Shown: in pieces, positions 8,095 through 13,639 of the stretch
Layout: every line of letters begins with the position of its first letter
How positions within the stretch are numbered: the first letter of the stretch is position 1
Assembly: GCA_964501075.1 (NCBI GenBank)
Contig: CAZCRE010000016.1
Coordinates: 1 to 19,584, forward strand
Source: CAZCRE01 sp964501075
Lineage (GTDB): Archaea; Thermoproteota; Bathyarchaeia; Bathyarchaeales; Bathycorpusculaceae
Direction of reading: 5' to 3'
Length of the DNA: 19,584 nucleotides
Notes under the pieces: model-generated
What the model saw: only the letters and a program-made list of their open reading frames with translations
Told to the model about the DNA's origin: nothing
The model's database searches: none
Made by a program: the position numbers and the translations under genes

Positions 8095-8760
8095 TTAAGT
8101 CTTCGAAGTGAATGAACGTTGGTGTCCTAGGATAGCTTCGGCTTTTTTCAGATCCAATGGAGTGTTGACGTTGAAAAATGTTCTCAATTCAGGGTCTAGT
8201 TGCTGCAGAACGAGCGTAGAAACGTAGCGTATTCCGTGCAGTTTATCTACCATAGATTGCATGTTTGGTTTGCCTTCATTCAAAGAAGCTTTGGCAGCTT
8301 CCAATGAGGGGCTTGTGCAGTAAACTGCCTGCAGTGGTTCTATGTAGCAGTTTGGCCATCGTGGTATAACAGCCGCTCTATTCTTGCGCAGGTCAAATAG
8401 AAGTGAAAGGACTTCTCTCGAGACAAATGGGGTGTCACAAGGAAGAAGAATAGAGTATTCTCCGTTTGCGGCTTCGAGACCTGTTGAAGCTCCCAGAAGA
8501 GGAGTTTGTCCGTTGCCTTTATCGATCACAACCCGGGCTTTTGAGCTCATAACTCTCAAATAGTCTTCAGCTTGCGTTCGTGAGCTAACTACTACCAGTT
8601 TTTCGTCAACCAAGTTACCTATTGCGTCCAGTACGTGTTTTATGAGGGGTTTGCCCCCTAAAGCAAGTAATCCCTTGTCTTGTTTCAGTCTGCTGGAAGA
8701 GCCTCCTGCGAGAATAATTGCCGAGTTCTTCAAAAGCTTGTCACCCCTGATAAGCGGCAT
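8095..8760 (-). CDS. mobA: Molybdenum cofactor guanylyltransferase (MobA)
   Basis: Attaches GMP to molybdopterin to make the guanine dinucleotide cofactor used by molybdenum/tungsten enzymes. The nucleotide-binding signature SAIILAGGSSSRLKQDKGLL (about residues 13-32) is followed by GGKPLIKHVLDAI, the metal-site LLPCDTPF (D109), and EPLQAVY (141-147), all in the expected order. Length (221) is normal. The start is ambiguous: ATG 8760 would give a leaderless or near-leaderless mRNA from the TATA-like CCTTATAG at 8782-8789, while TTG 8733 has a good GGTGA ribosome site 7 bases upstream and would give MKNSAIILAGG. No other cofactor genes are adjacent. It is divergent from the tiny zinc-ribbon gene. 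Confidence 0.92.
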   Translation of the reverse strand: MPLIRGDKLLKNSAIILAGGSSSRLKQDKGLLALGGKPLIKHVLDAIGNLVDEKLVVVSSRTQAEDYLRVMSSKARVVIDKGNGQTPLLGASTGLEAANGEYSILLPCDTPFVSREVLSLLFDLRKNRAAVIPRWPNCYIEPLQAVYCTSPSLEAAKASLNEGKPNMQSMVDKLHGIRYVSTLVLQQLDPELRTFFNVNTPLDLKKAEAILGHQRSFTSKT

Positions 8761-8780
8761 GTTTTCATTGTCTGGGCTTT

Positions 8781-8788
8781 CTATAAGG
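8781..8788 (-). promoter_or_regulatory. TATA-like box for mobA
   Basis: CCTTATAG-type element on the reverse strand, about 21-26 bases before ATG 8760. That spacing would put transcription start at or just before the ATG. Confidence 0.4.
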
Positions 8789-8825
8789 TTTTTTGTGCGA
8801 GTTACTACGTGGTTCGGAATACGCA

Positions 8826-8834
8826 GTATATTTT
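8826..8834 (+). promoter_or_regulatory. TATA box for small zinc-ribbon gene
   Basis: GTATATTTT, 27 bases before an AGGAGG ribosome site at 8861-8866. This spacing predicts transcription start just ahead of the ribosome site. It is evidence that the tiny downstream frame is a real gene. Confidence 0.5.
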
Positions 8835-8873
8835 CCGCTCCTATTTGTGCTAGTTCGCTGAGGAGGGAAATGT

Positions 8874-8995
8874 ATGCATTCAGAGATCAAAGAACTGAGT
8901 CGATTAATCTGCAATCAATGTGTGACGAAAAAGAGTACGAAAATTGTCAGAACTGCAAGGTTTATCGCTTGGTTAACAAGATTGCTGGACAGTAA
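8874..8995 (+). pseudogene. Tiny CxxC...CxxC zinc-ribbon-like gene, apparently frameshifted
   Basis: A strong AGGAGG (8861-8866) lies 7 bases before ATG 8874. That frame reads MHSEIKELSRLICNQC and then becomes unconvincing, running on as antisense of the ParA gene. In the frame that contains ATG 8870, the second half reads CDEKEYENCQNCKVYRLVNK and ends IAGQ-stop at 8993-8995. Removing one TG from the TGTGTG run at 8919-8924 fuses them into a 39-residue protein with CNQC and CQNC seven residues apart, a plausible zinc ribbon. Either the gene is frameshifted (or the read has an error), or the 41-residue frame from ATG 8870 is used despite an RBS only 3 bases away. The 3' end overlaps the convergent ParA gene by 23 bases. 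Confidence 0.5.
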
Positions 8996-9788
8996 GGGCT
9001 GGTTTCTGCTGCATTTGGTCGATTTCCTTAGCCATTTCACCGAGGATCTTGGTGAATGGGTGATCTGGCTTGTCTTGGGCGAAGATTATGTTTCCTTCAG
9101 CCTTCAATATGTCGCAGAAGCATGGGATTACTCCAAGCAGTGGAACTTGGTAAACGTCTTTGACTTTGGTTTGCACTCCCTCTTTGCTGGACTGCGAAGA
9201 AGCATCTAGCACCTTGTTAAGCACGATCTCTGTTTTCTTTTCGAACAAGTCGTAAAGCTCGCGTAGCATGCGTCTTGTTCCATCAACGTCTGATCTGTCG
9301 AGGGTTGTGGCGACGATCACCAAGTCAGCGCTGACGATGGCGTTTATTGATGAGTATTGCAGTCCTGGGCTAGTGTCGAAAATCAGGTAATCAAAAGCGT
9401 TTTCAGTCAATAGAGAGTTTCTGAGGGCTAGCAGTCTTCCGAGAGCTCTCATTTCCCATTTTCTGTCTTTTGCCGACATGTCTCGGATCGCTTCTGTGGC
9501 TGGGTTAGCTGGCGCTACAAATAACCTGTTTTTGCTGTTGACTCTATCGCTGAAGTCTATTAGCACTTTGTCGACGTCGCATGTTCCATTCAGGTAATCA
9601 TTCATCCAGTGTTCTGGGTTTCCAACTTTCAGGATTGTTGCCAAGCTGGGTGCTCGAAAGTCAAGGTCAAAGAGGCACACTTTCTTTCCGCGCTTGGCGA
9701 GGATTGCGGCTAAGTTGATTGAAAAAAGAGTTTTTCCTGTTCCGCCTTTGTATGAATGTACAGCTACCATTCTGCCCATGAATATCAC
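8973..9788 (-). CDS. ParA/MinD-family ATPase
   Basis: A 271-residue deviant-Walker ATPase. KGGTGKT (residues 14-20) carries the signature lysine K14. FDLDFRAPS (D41, D43) is the switch I/A' region and YLIFDTSPG (D138) is Walker B. Such proteins dimerise on ATP and bind membrane or DNA to position chromosomes, plasmids or other cargo. No amphipathic MinD-type C-terminal helix is obvious; the tail is QMQQKPALTVQQSC. GTG 9788 overlaps the stop of the preceding gene as GTGA, so translation is probably coupled. ATG 9779 or 9770 are alternatives that begin closer to the VAVHSYKGG strand. No parS-like site or plasmid gene is seen, so a chromosomal housekeeping or regulatory role is more likely than plasmid partition. 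Confidence 0.88.
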   Translation of the reverse strand: MIFMGRMVAVHSYKGGTGKTLFSINLAAILAKRGKKVCLFDLDFRAPSLATILKVGNPEHWMNDYLNGTCDVDKVLIDFSDRVNSKNRLFVAPANPATEAIRDMSAKDRKWEMRALGRLLALRNSLLTENAFDYLIFDTSPGLQYSSINAIVSADLVIVATTLDRSDVDGTRRMLRELYDLFEKKTEIVLNKVLDASSQSSKEGVQTKVKDVYQVPLLGVIPCFCDILKAEGNIIFAQDKPDHPFTKILGEMAKEIDQMQQKPALTVQQSC

Positions 9789-10177
9789 TCTTGGCTTTCC
9801 CTGTCTACGTAGAAGTAGGCTTTTCTGCCTTTCCTTTCTTTTTTCATGTGCCCCATGATAACAAGCTGATTCACATAGGCGCTTTCCACAGCTCTGGCCC
9901 TGTGTGTCTGCTGGGCAATTTCATCTGCTGTGGCTCTGCCGAGTCGACAAACGGCCATTGCCGTCTTTCTGAGATGATCTGGCATTGAGAGTAATGTCAT
10001 AACGTCCAGTGGCGCGTCTGCGATCTGTTGTTCAAGGTCTTTTCTGCCGTGCTTCTGCAGTTCAATCATGACCTCTATTTTTTCGTTTAGACGTTCGAGG
10101 TTTTCTTTGATTTTTTCAAGGATTAGTACGGGTTTTTTCCCTGAGAGATCTTGCGCGGTCACTGCCTTTTTCTCCAT
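9785..10177 (-). CDS. Coiled-coil plus winged-helix protein, partner of ParA-like ATPase
   Basis: 130 residues from ATG 10177. Residues 15-50 (KPVLILEKIKENLERLNEKI...) are strongly heptad-like and probably form a coiled coil. Residues about 57-125 (LLSMPDHLRKTAMAVCRLG, ATADEIAQQTHRARAVESAY, then GRKAYFYV) fold plausibly as a winged helix with a beta-hairpin wing. It is translationally coupled to the ParA-like ATPase, so it may be the DNA-binding (ParB-like in role) or regulatory partner. That is inference from context. The upstream DNA has CTTAATAAA (about 10217-10225) as TATA candidate and a GTATAC element (10189-10194). Confidence 0.75.
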   Translation of the reverse strand: MEKKAVTAQDLSGKKPVLILEKIKENLERLNEKIEVMIELQKHGRKDLEQQIADAPLDVMTLLSMPDHLRKTAMAVCRLGRATADEIAQQTHRARAVESAYVNQLVIMGHMKKERKGRKAYFYVDRESQE

Positions 10178-10323
10178 GTGTTTTACACGTATACAGCATG
10201 TTAGGCGAACCCGTGTTTATTAAGTCTTACGAAACAGAAGTAAGAAGCGGCTGTACGAATTTAGGAAACTGTTATTGTGACTCAACAAACTGGGAGTTGG
10301 TTGTTCAAAAATAAGGAATTGAG

Positions 10324-10617
10324 CTAGAATGGCACCATTGCGCCATTTCTGGCTTCTTCGACTATTGGAAGAACCTGCTTCAACTCATGGAAGTACTTGA
10401 GTACGGTTATGCCTCTCTGGGTCACTGCGTAAACGATTCTGCGCTTTTCGACAGTCCGTTCTTCCACTAAGTTTTGTTTTATTAAGAAGTCCAAGTGTTC
10501 TTTGAGTACACTGCAGTTAACGTTTGCCTTGTACATTATGTGAGTAAGTTTAAGCGGTCCGCGATGCGCTAGCACTTTTAGTATGTCGATATACATTTCA
10601 AGCTTTGATCTTCTCAT
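10324..10617 (-). CDS. Small winged-helix DNA-binding regulator
   Basis: 97 residues from ATG 10617. The sequence aligns along most of its length with the gene at 12986: MRRSKLEMYIDILKVLAHRG versus MRKSKLESYEAILEALSEKP, then NVNCSVLKEHLDFLIKQNLV versus NGNCGIVKERLGFLIENRLV, then a wing ending in VTQRG versus ITERG. This is the archaeal single-domain wHTH type with a C-terminal helix that probably dimerises. The start is set by the paralogue and by AGAGG 7 bases upstream; ATG 10623 would add two residues. The frame is open further upstream but passes through the gene's own TATA box. The direct repeat just before the start suggests autoregulation. Confidence 0.82.
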   Translation of the reverse strand: MRRSKLEMYIDILKVLAHRGPLKLTHIMYKANVNCSVLKEHLDFLIKQNLVEERTVEKRRIVYAVTQRGITVLKYFHELKQVLPIVEEARNGAMVPF

Positions 10618-10886
10618 TGCCATGCCTCTTTCTGCCCTATTCTGCCCTCTATATATAAAGCTTTTATGGATTTGAACTCCACGTTCTTTTTGCTTCGGCT
10701 CCACTGGTAGCAACTCTTTTCTTGGGCTAGCATTAACACTTTCATTCTATTTTGGAATGCCGTGACCAAATCGTCTATCAATATTCTTTGCAACTCGGTT
10801 GAGAGTTCCCTGATGTTTTCACTGAAAACGTTGGCCATTTCTGTTTCCAATTCGCTTCTTCGTTTAAGTGTCAATCTTTCTTTCAA
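10614..10886 (-). CDS. Small uncharacterised helical protein upstream of wHTH
   Basis: 90 residues from TTG 10886, with GGTGA 6 bases upstream. ATG 10838 is an alternative (74 residues). The first 57 residues read like a genuine, charged, all-helical protein: KERLTLKRRSELETEMANVF, then ENIRELSTELQRILIDDLV and TAFQNRMKVLMLAQ. I do not recognise a named family. The last 33 residues (YQWSRSKKNVEFKSIKALYI...) run through the TATA box and operator-like repeat of the next gene and overlap its start. They may therefore be a read-through extension after loss of an earlier stop. It would be cotranscribed with the wHTH gene but that gene also has its own promoter. Confidence 0.6.
   Translation of the reverse strand: MKERLTLKRRSELETEMANVFSENIRELSTELQRILIDDLVTAFQNRMKVLMLAQEKSCYQWSRSKKNVEFKSIKALYIEGRIGQKEAWQ
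10630..10648 (-). promoter_or_regulatory. Direct-repeat operator candidate before wHTH gene
   Basis: AGGGCAGAA is repeated exactly with a 10-base period on the reverse strand (10640-10648 and 10630-10638), between the TATA box and the start codon. One-helix-turn spacing in this position is what a repressor that blocks polymerase would use. A third weaker copy (AGAGGCA) follows. Confidence 0.45.
10649..10660 (-). promoter_or_regulatory. TATA box of wHTH gene
   Basis: CTTTATATATAG on the reverse strand, about 30 bases before ATG 10623 and 35 before ATG 10617. It is the strongest archaeal TATA box in the window and lies inside the 3' part of the preceding small frame. Confidence 0.6.
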
Positions 10887-10940
10887 ACGTTTTCACCAAC
10901 CATTTCTAGTGCGAGAATAGGTCACATACACTTAACTATC

Positions 10941-11144
10941 TTATGAATCGCTAATCTGGATTAGAGATTCATTTCTAGGTATTTCCAATTCATTTTCGCT
11001 TTCTGAAGAACTCATGGACTGTTGAACATTAGCTATGTAGTGTATAGTGGAAGTCAATAGCTCTGACAACTGGTACACAAGAGTTGTCTGGCTTCTCGCG
11101 AAACTCCCACCGATCCGAGCAAGGCCGTTTGTCAAGGAGCCCAC
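10941..11144 (-). CDS. Doubtful small hypothetical protein
   Basis: 67 codons from GTG 11144, which directly follows an in-frame TAG. The C-terminal half is polar and serine/glutamate-rich (QQSMSSSESENELEIPRNES), not like random sequence, but there is no clear ribosome site and its end coincides with a palindrome. It could be a real small protein, the tail of a dead gene, or chance. No family recognised. Confidence 0.3.
   Translation of the reverse strand: MGSLTNGLARIGGSFARSQTTLVYQLSELLTSTIHYIANVQQSMSSSESENELEIPRNESLIQISDS
10943..10972. promoter_or_regulatory. Near-perfect 30-bp palindrome, operator-like
   Basis: ATGAATCGCTAATC (10943-10956) and GATTAGAGATTCAT (10959-10972) are inverted repeats of 14 bases with one mismatch and a 2-base spacer. 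It ends 57 bases before the TTG start of the small helical protein, just upstream of where its promoter should be. The short spacer suits a dimeric protein better than an RNA hairpin. It also lies within the last codons of the doubtful frame at 10941-11144. Confidence 0.55.
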
Positions 11145-11257
11145 CTAGTCTTTCGACCAGTATGACTTGATGAGCAAAGAAAGAGATGGTTCTTGAGGTT
11201 TGCGCGCGCTCTGCACCTGTTGATTAAACCCAAAATGATGTCGACAGCAAGACATGT

Positions 11258-11773
11258 CTAGTCCGCGATGCTGACAGCTCCACTCTGTCCATTGTAATGA
11301 ACATGCCAGTTACTCAATATGTCCCTACCTATCAAGCACTTGAAGCTCTGTGTTGAAAGGTTAACCTCTGATGCTCTAACCAGATTGTATGATCTCAGAT
11401 TGGTAGATGGGAACAACAAAGAAACAGCATATAGATTGCTCTGACGTATTCCATTGGCCGTATGATTGGTCACAGTCCCTCTACGATATAGTTGCAAAGC
11501 CTGAGCTATAGTTCGGTCTATAGCGAGTGTAGATGCACCTGTGTCCAGAAGTGCTTGGCATGAAGAAGGATTGGGCACTGGTTGCGCTTGAGCCCTCAGA
11601 GCTTCAGCCGTGAATGAATCAACACCAATCGCGACGTTCAGAATAATGCCATGTGCCGCGAGTGCCTCTGCACCGCCACCTAAAGCGACGGCTAGATTCA
11701 TTTGGCCAGGCTTTGTTGGGTCAGGAGTCGCTTGGACTTGGAGACCGACTGGCCATATGGTGAGCTTTCCCAT
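11258..11773 (-). CDS. Retropepsin-like aspartic protease
   Basis: 171 residues from ATG 11773. The core is a single-domain clan AA aspartic protease. QALLDTGASTLAIDRTIAQA has the catalytic Asp-Thr-Gly-Ala. A flap-like region follows, and then FKCLIGRDILSNWHVHYNGQ, the hydrophobic-hydrophobic-Gly 'LIGRDIL' motif typical of retropepsins, ending AVSIAD. The first 75 residues (LTIWPVGLQVQATPD... GGGAEALAAHGI) are a beta-rich extension. With one DTG motif it must dimerise to be active. There is no signal peptide or transmembrane segment, so it should act in the cytoplasm. It starts 4 bases after the DUF5678-like gene stops, so the two are tightly coupled. Such genes are patchy in archaea, so horizontal transfer is plausible. 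Target unknown. Confidence 0.85.
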   Translation of the reverse strand: MGKLTIWPVGLQVQATPDPTKPGQMNLAVALGGGAEALAAHGIILNVAIGVDSFTAEALRAQAQPVPNPSSCQALLDTGASTLAIDRTIAQALQLYRRGTVTNHTANGIRQSNLYAVSLLFPSTNLRSYNLVRASEVNLSTQSFKCLIGRDILSNWHVHYNGQSGAVSIAD

Positions 11774-11777
11774 ATTC

Positions 11778-12002
11778 TCACACAACCGATGCAAGAAAAT
11801 TCAGAGGAGGTTCGACACCTATTTGCGCAATGAGAACATCAACGTTCCCGAAGAGTTTGAGAGCTTCTTTATGTGCGTCTTCGAAACTCGAGAAAATCCC
11901 AACATTCTTTTTATCTTTGATTAGCGCGAACTTGCCTTTATGCATTTTTGAAAGATCGCCATTTATGGTTTTGAAGTATTCAACATCCTCTTCAAACGTC
12001 AT
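11778..12002 (-). CDS. DUF5678-like small protein, partner of retropepsin-like protease
   Basis: 74 residues from ATG 12002, with GGTGG about 7 bases upstream; ATG 12032 would add ten. The sequence has a short helix (FEEDVEYFKTINGDLSKMHK), then GKFALIKDKKNVGIFSSFED, then a helix AHKEALKLFGN and a strand VLIAQI. This GK-(F/W)-(V/A)-LI-(K/D)...VG-IF-(D/S)-(T/S)..EA pattern is that of DUF5678-type small proteins. The tail GVEPPLNFLASVV is hydrophobic and might be a docking or cleavage segment. The gap of 4 bases to the protease gene strongly implies joint function. From memory similar small proteins precede aspartyl protease genes in bacteria, but I could not check this here. Confidence 0.72.
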   Translation of the reverse strand: MTFEEDVEYFKTINGDLSKMHKGKFALIKDKKNVGIFSSFEDAHKEALKLFGNVDVLIAQIGVEPPLNFLASVV

Positions 12003-12078
12003 TATCCAACCACCATTGAACATATCATGCACCCATTGCTTACAAATCTTTTGGTGACGTTTGAATGATTCTAACCTC

Positions 12079-12399
12079 TTACTTAAATCCTATCGCATCG
12101 AGGTCTTCAGTATAATGAGCTTCATGGGAATATCCAATATAGAACGCAAACTTGGTTCTTTTTTTAAGGTTCTCCCGAGTATACACCTCTGCAGCGATAT
12201 ATGGATATTTTGAACCTACAATGTTGAAAATGGCTCCGCAACCTCCATCTTTTTCGTAATGATAAAAATTGCCAGAGGGATTTGTCACGAAGAAATTCTC
12301 CAGTCGAATGGCAGTGGTGAACTCTTTCTCGCAAATTGGACACCGCAGTCGTGCTATTACAAAACCTGAGAATTCTTTAGGGAGTTCATATGGCTGTAT
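12079..12399 (-). CDS. Uncharacterised CxxC protein with non-canonical start codon
   Basis: A continuous frame gives 106 residues if translation begins at ATA 12399. It reads IIQPYELPKEFSGFVIARL, then RCPICEKEFTTAIRLENFFV (a CxxC knuckle), then FYHYEKDGGCGAIFNIVGSK and a C-terminus YIGYSHEAHYTEDLDAIGFK. A stop (TAA) lies just upstream at 12415-12417. Between them is a strong GGAGGGG (12405-12411), placing the start at ATC or ATA. No ATG/GTG/TTG occurs in frame until GTG 12288, which would delete the CxxC part. An ATG-to-ATA change, or real ATA/ATC initiation, explains this. A TATA-like TTTTAAAT lies 38-45 bases upstream. Two further cysteine sites may complete a zinc site. Same strand as the protease pair, 76 bases ahead. 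Confidence 0.6.
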   Translation of the reverse strand: MQPYELPKEFSGFVIARLRCPICEKEFTTAIRLENFFVTNPSGNFYHYEKDGGCGAIFNIVGSKYPYIAAEVYTRENLKKRTKFAFYIGYSHEAHYTEDLDAIGFK

Positions 12400-12436
12400 G
12401 ATCTTCCCCTCCGTTTATCTATTGTATTGAGCTCCC

Positions 12437-12444
12437 ATTTAAAA
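12437..12444 (-). promoter_or_regulatory. TATA box for CxxC protein gene
   Basis: TTTTAAAT on the reverse strand, about 26-33 bases before the GGAGGGG ribosome site. It could drive the whole CxxC protein - DUF5678 - protease set. Confidence 0.45.
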
Positions 12445-12459
12445 CTCGCTGAGAAAAAG

Positions 12460-12985
12460 ATGGAAGATGCGGGAGAAATCTCCACTGTCATCTTAAATCT
12501 GGATTCAGAATCCACGCTCAGAACTTCATATGGAGAGCTTGTGCACAAGTGACTATTCTTGTTCGGGATCAAGATCCTCCTCAAGTCACAGACGCAAATG
12601 GGGCCACAAGCCACCAGAGTTGATCGCTGACTGTCGAAGGACGATGCGGACTGCTTGGAGTTTGCCGAGATCAAAACAGACACCATCACATCCCTCCATG
12701 TTTGCGGACTTCATTTACGGACAGAAGCCCAGCAAAGAAAACTGCCAAAGACTTCAAGTCGAACGCAAAGATCAAAAGCACGTATCTTGAACGGCACTTA
12801 TCTCTTGAATAGTGACTTCTGTTGATGCTTTTGTATACGATCGTATTGGCAACCCAATAACCAATGATTGAGCGGGCTTGATTTAACACGATATTTCAGT
12901 ATGAGTTTCTAGTTTCTAATACAGATTCAGAATTCATAAAGGATTTATCATCTAAAAGTGAAACTCTTGAGAACTGTGAGGTTAA
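12460..12985. other. Interval without a convincing gene; possible eroded (+) strand gene
   Basis: No intact gene is visible. Several short (+) strand pieces read like protein but change frame. 12460-12552 gives MEDAGEISTVILNLDSESTL..., 12549-12623 gives VTILVRDQDPPQVTDANGAT..., and three overlapping pieces lie between 12631 and 12811. This is compatible with a decayed gene but short stretches like this also occur by chance. The interval also holds the palindrome GGATTCAGAATCC (12501-12513), copy E of the TGATGC motif, a small hairpin with TATTGG/CCAATA arms (12844-12859), and the promoter region of the wHTH gene at 12986. Confidence 0.35.
12823..12840 (+). repeat. Copy E of recurring TGATGC..TGTATAC motif
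   Basis: TGATGCTTTTGTATACGA. It shares GTTGATGCTT and TGTATAC with copy A. It lies 145 bases before the wHTH gene at 12986. Confidence 0.5.
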
Positions 12986-13312
12986 ATGCGAAAATCGAAG
13001 CTCGAATCGTATGAGGCTATTTTGGAAGCTCTGTCTGAGAAACCTTTGGAGATCGATAGTCTATCGTATAGGCTCAACGGAAACTGCGGTATCGTTAAGG
13101 AGCGGCTAGGTTTTCTTATAGAGAACAGACTAGTTGAAAAACGATTGATTGGCAAGAAAAGATTGTTTGCTATCACAGAAAGGGGTGAAGCAGTCTTCAG
13201 AACTTTGAGCCTGCAAAAGCGTTTGGAGAAGCTGAAAGTGACAGTAAGGGCCATAAGCGAAAATCCCGAGTTAGTATCAACTTCTCCGAAGACAGAAAGG
13301 AATACTAGATAA
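12986..13312 (+). CDS. Small winged-helix DNA-binding regulator (paralogue of 10324 gene)
   Basis: 108 residues from ATG 12986, with GAGG (12976-12979) as ribosome site. It begins MRKSKLESYEAILEALSEKP and continues with helix-turn-helix NCGIVKERLGFLIENRLVEK and a wing KKRLFAITERG, then a C-terminal helix with leucines every 3-4 residues (LSLQKRLEKLKVTVRAI) that likely dimerises. The tail is low-complexity (STSPKTERNTR). It is clearly paralogous to the (-) strand gene at 10324-10617. The two sit at either side of the retropepsin cluster. A TATA-like TTTATCAT is at about 12952-12959. The DNA 49-63 bases upstream (AGATTCAGAATTCAT) partly resembles a half-site of the palindrome at 10943-10972. 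Confidence 0.82.
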   Translation: MRKSKLESYEAILEALSEKPLEIDSLSYRLNGNCGIVKERLGFLIENRLVEKRLIGKKRLFAITERGEAVFRTLSLQKRLEKLKVTVRAISENPELVSTSPKTERNTR

Positions 13313-13338
13313 CGAGAACAATGCCAAAGATGAATGGT

Positions 13339-13485
13339 TCAACATAGCATCTTTTTCAATGCTTCAGCATAGCAGTCGCCATTCTCTAAGTTGCCAGCCA
13401 AAACAGAGCAACAATTCACTTCCTCCCTAAGAACACTTTTATTTTCGGCTCTTCTATTGCTTCTTGCCGGATGATGAAAAGGCAT
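13339..13485 (-). CDS. Possible small hypothetical protein
   Basis: 48 residues from ATG 13485: PFHHPARSNRRAENKSVLRE followed by an amphipathic helix pair with NCCSVLAGNLENGDCYAEAL and KKMLC at the end. The composition is protein-like, and the helices have a regular hydrophobic pattern, but there is no ribosome site and no clear TATA box. The frame is open further upstream (GTG 13566), but that part looks poor. It may be a leaderless small gene or a remnant. No family recognised. Confidence 0.3.
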   Translation of the reverse strand: MPFHHPARSNRRAENKSVLREEVNCCSVLAGNLENGDCYAEALKKMLC

Positions 13486-13639
13486 TAGGTTGACGATCGG
13501 ATGAAATCTCAGAGTTACACGGACGGCAACTAACGAAAGGTTTTGGTTGGAAGTTATGCAGTTCACAGAAAACTCTCACGACCGTTGTTTCCAATTTTTG
13601 AATAATCTTCTCTTTGATTGACTACGAAGGCATACTCTG

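Noticed and set aside
12357..12689. 110-codon (-) frame
   Set aside because: Ser-rich, no ribosome site, and overlaps the promoter and 5' part of the CxxC protein gene in another frame.
12530..12790. 86-codon (+) frame
   Set aside because: No start signals; only its last 30 codons look protein-like, so it is treated as part of possible gene debris.
12844..12859. TATTGG/CCAATA hairpin as a terminator
   Set aside because: Six A/T-rich base pairs and no following T-run; no gene end nearby on that strand.
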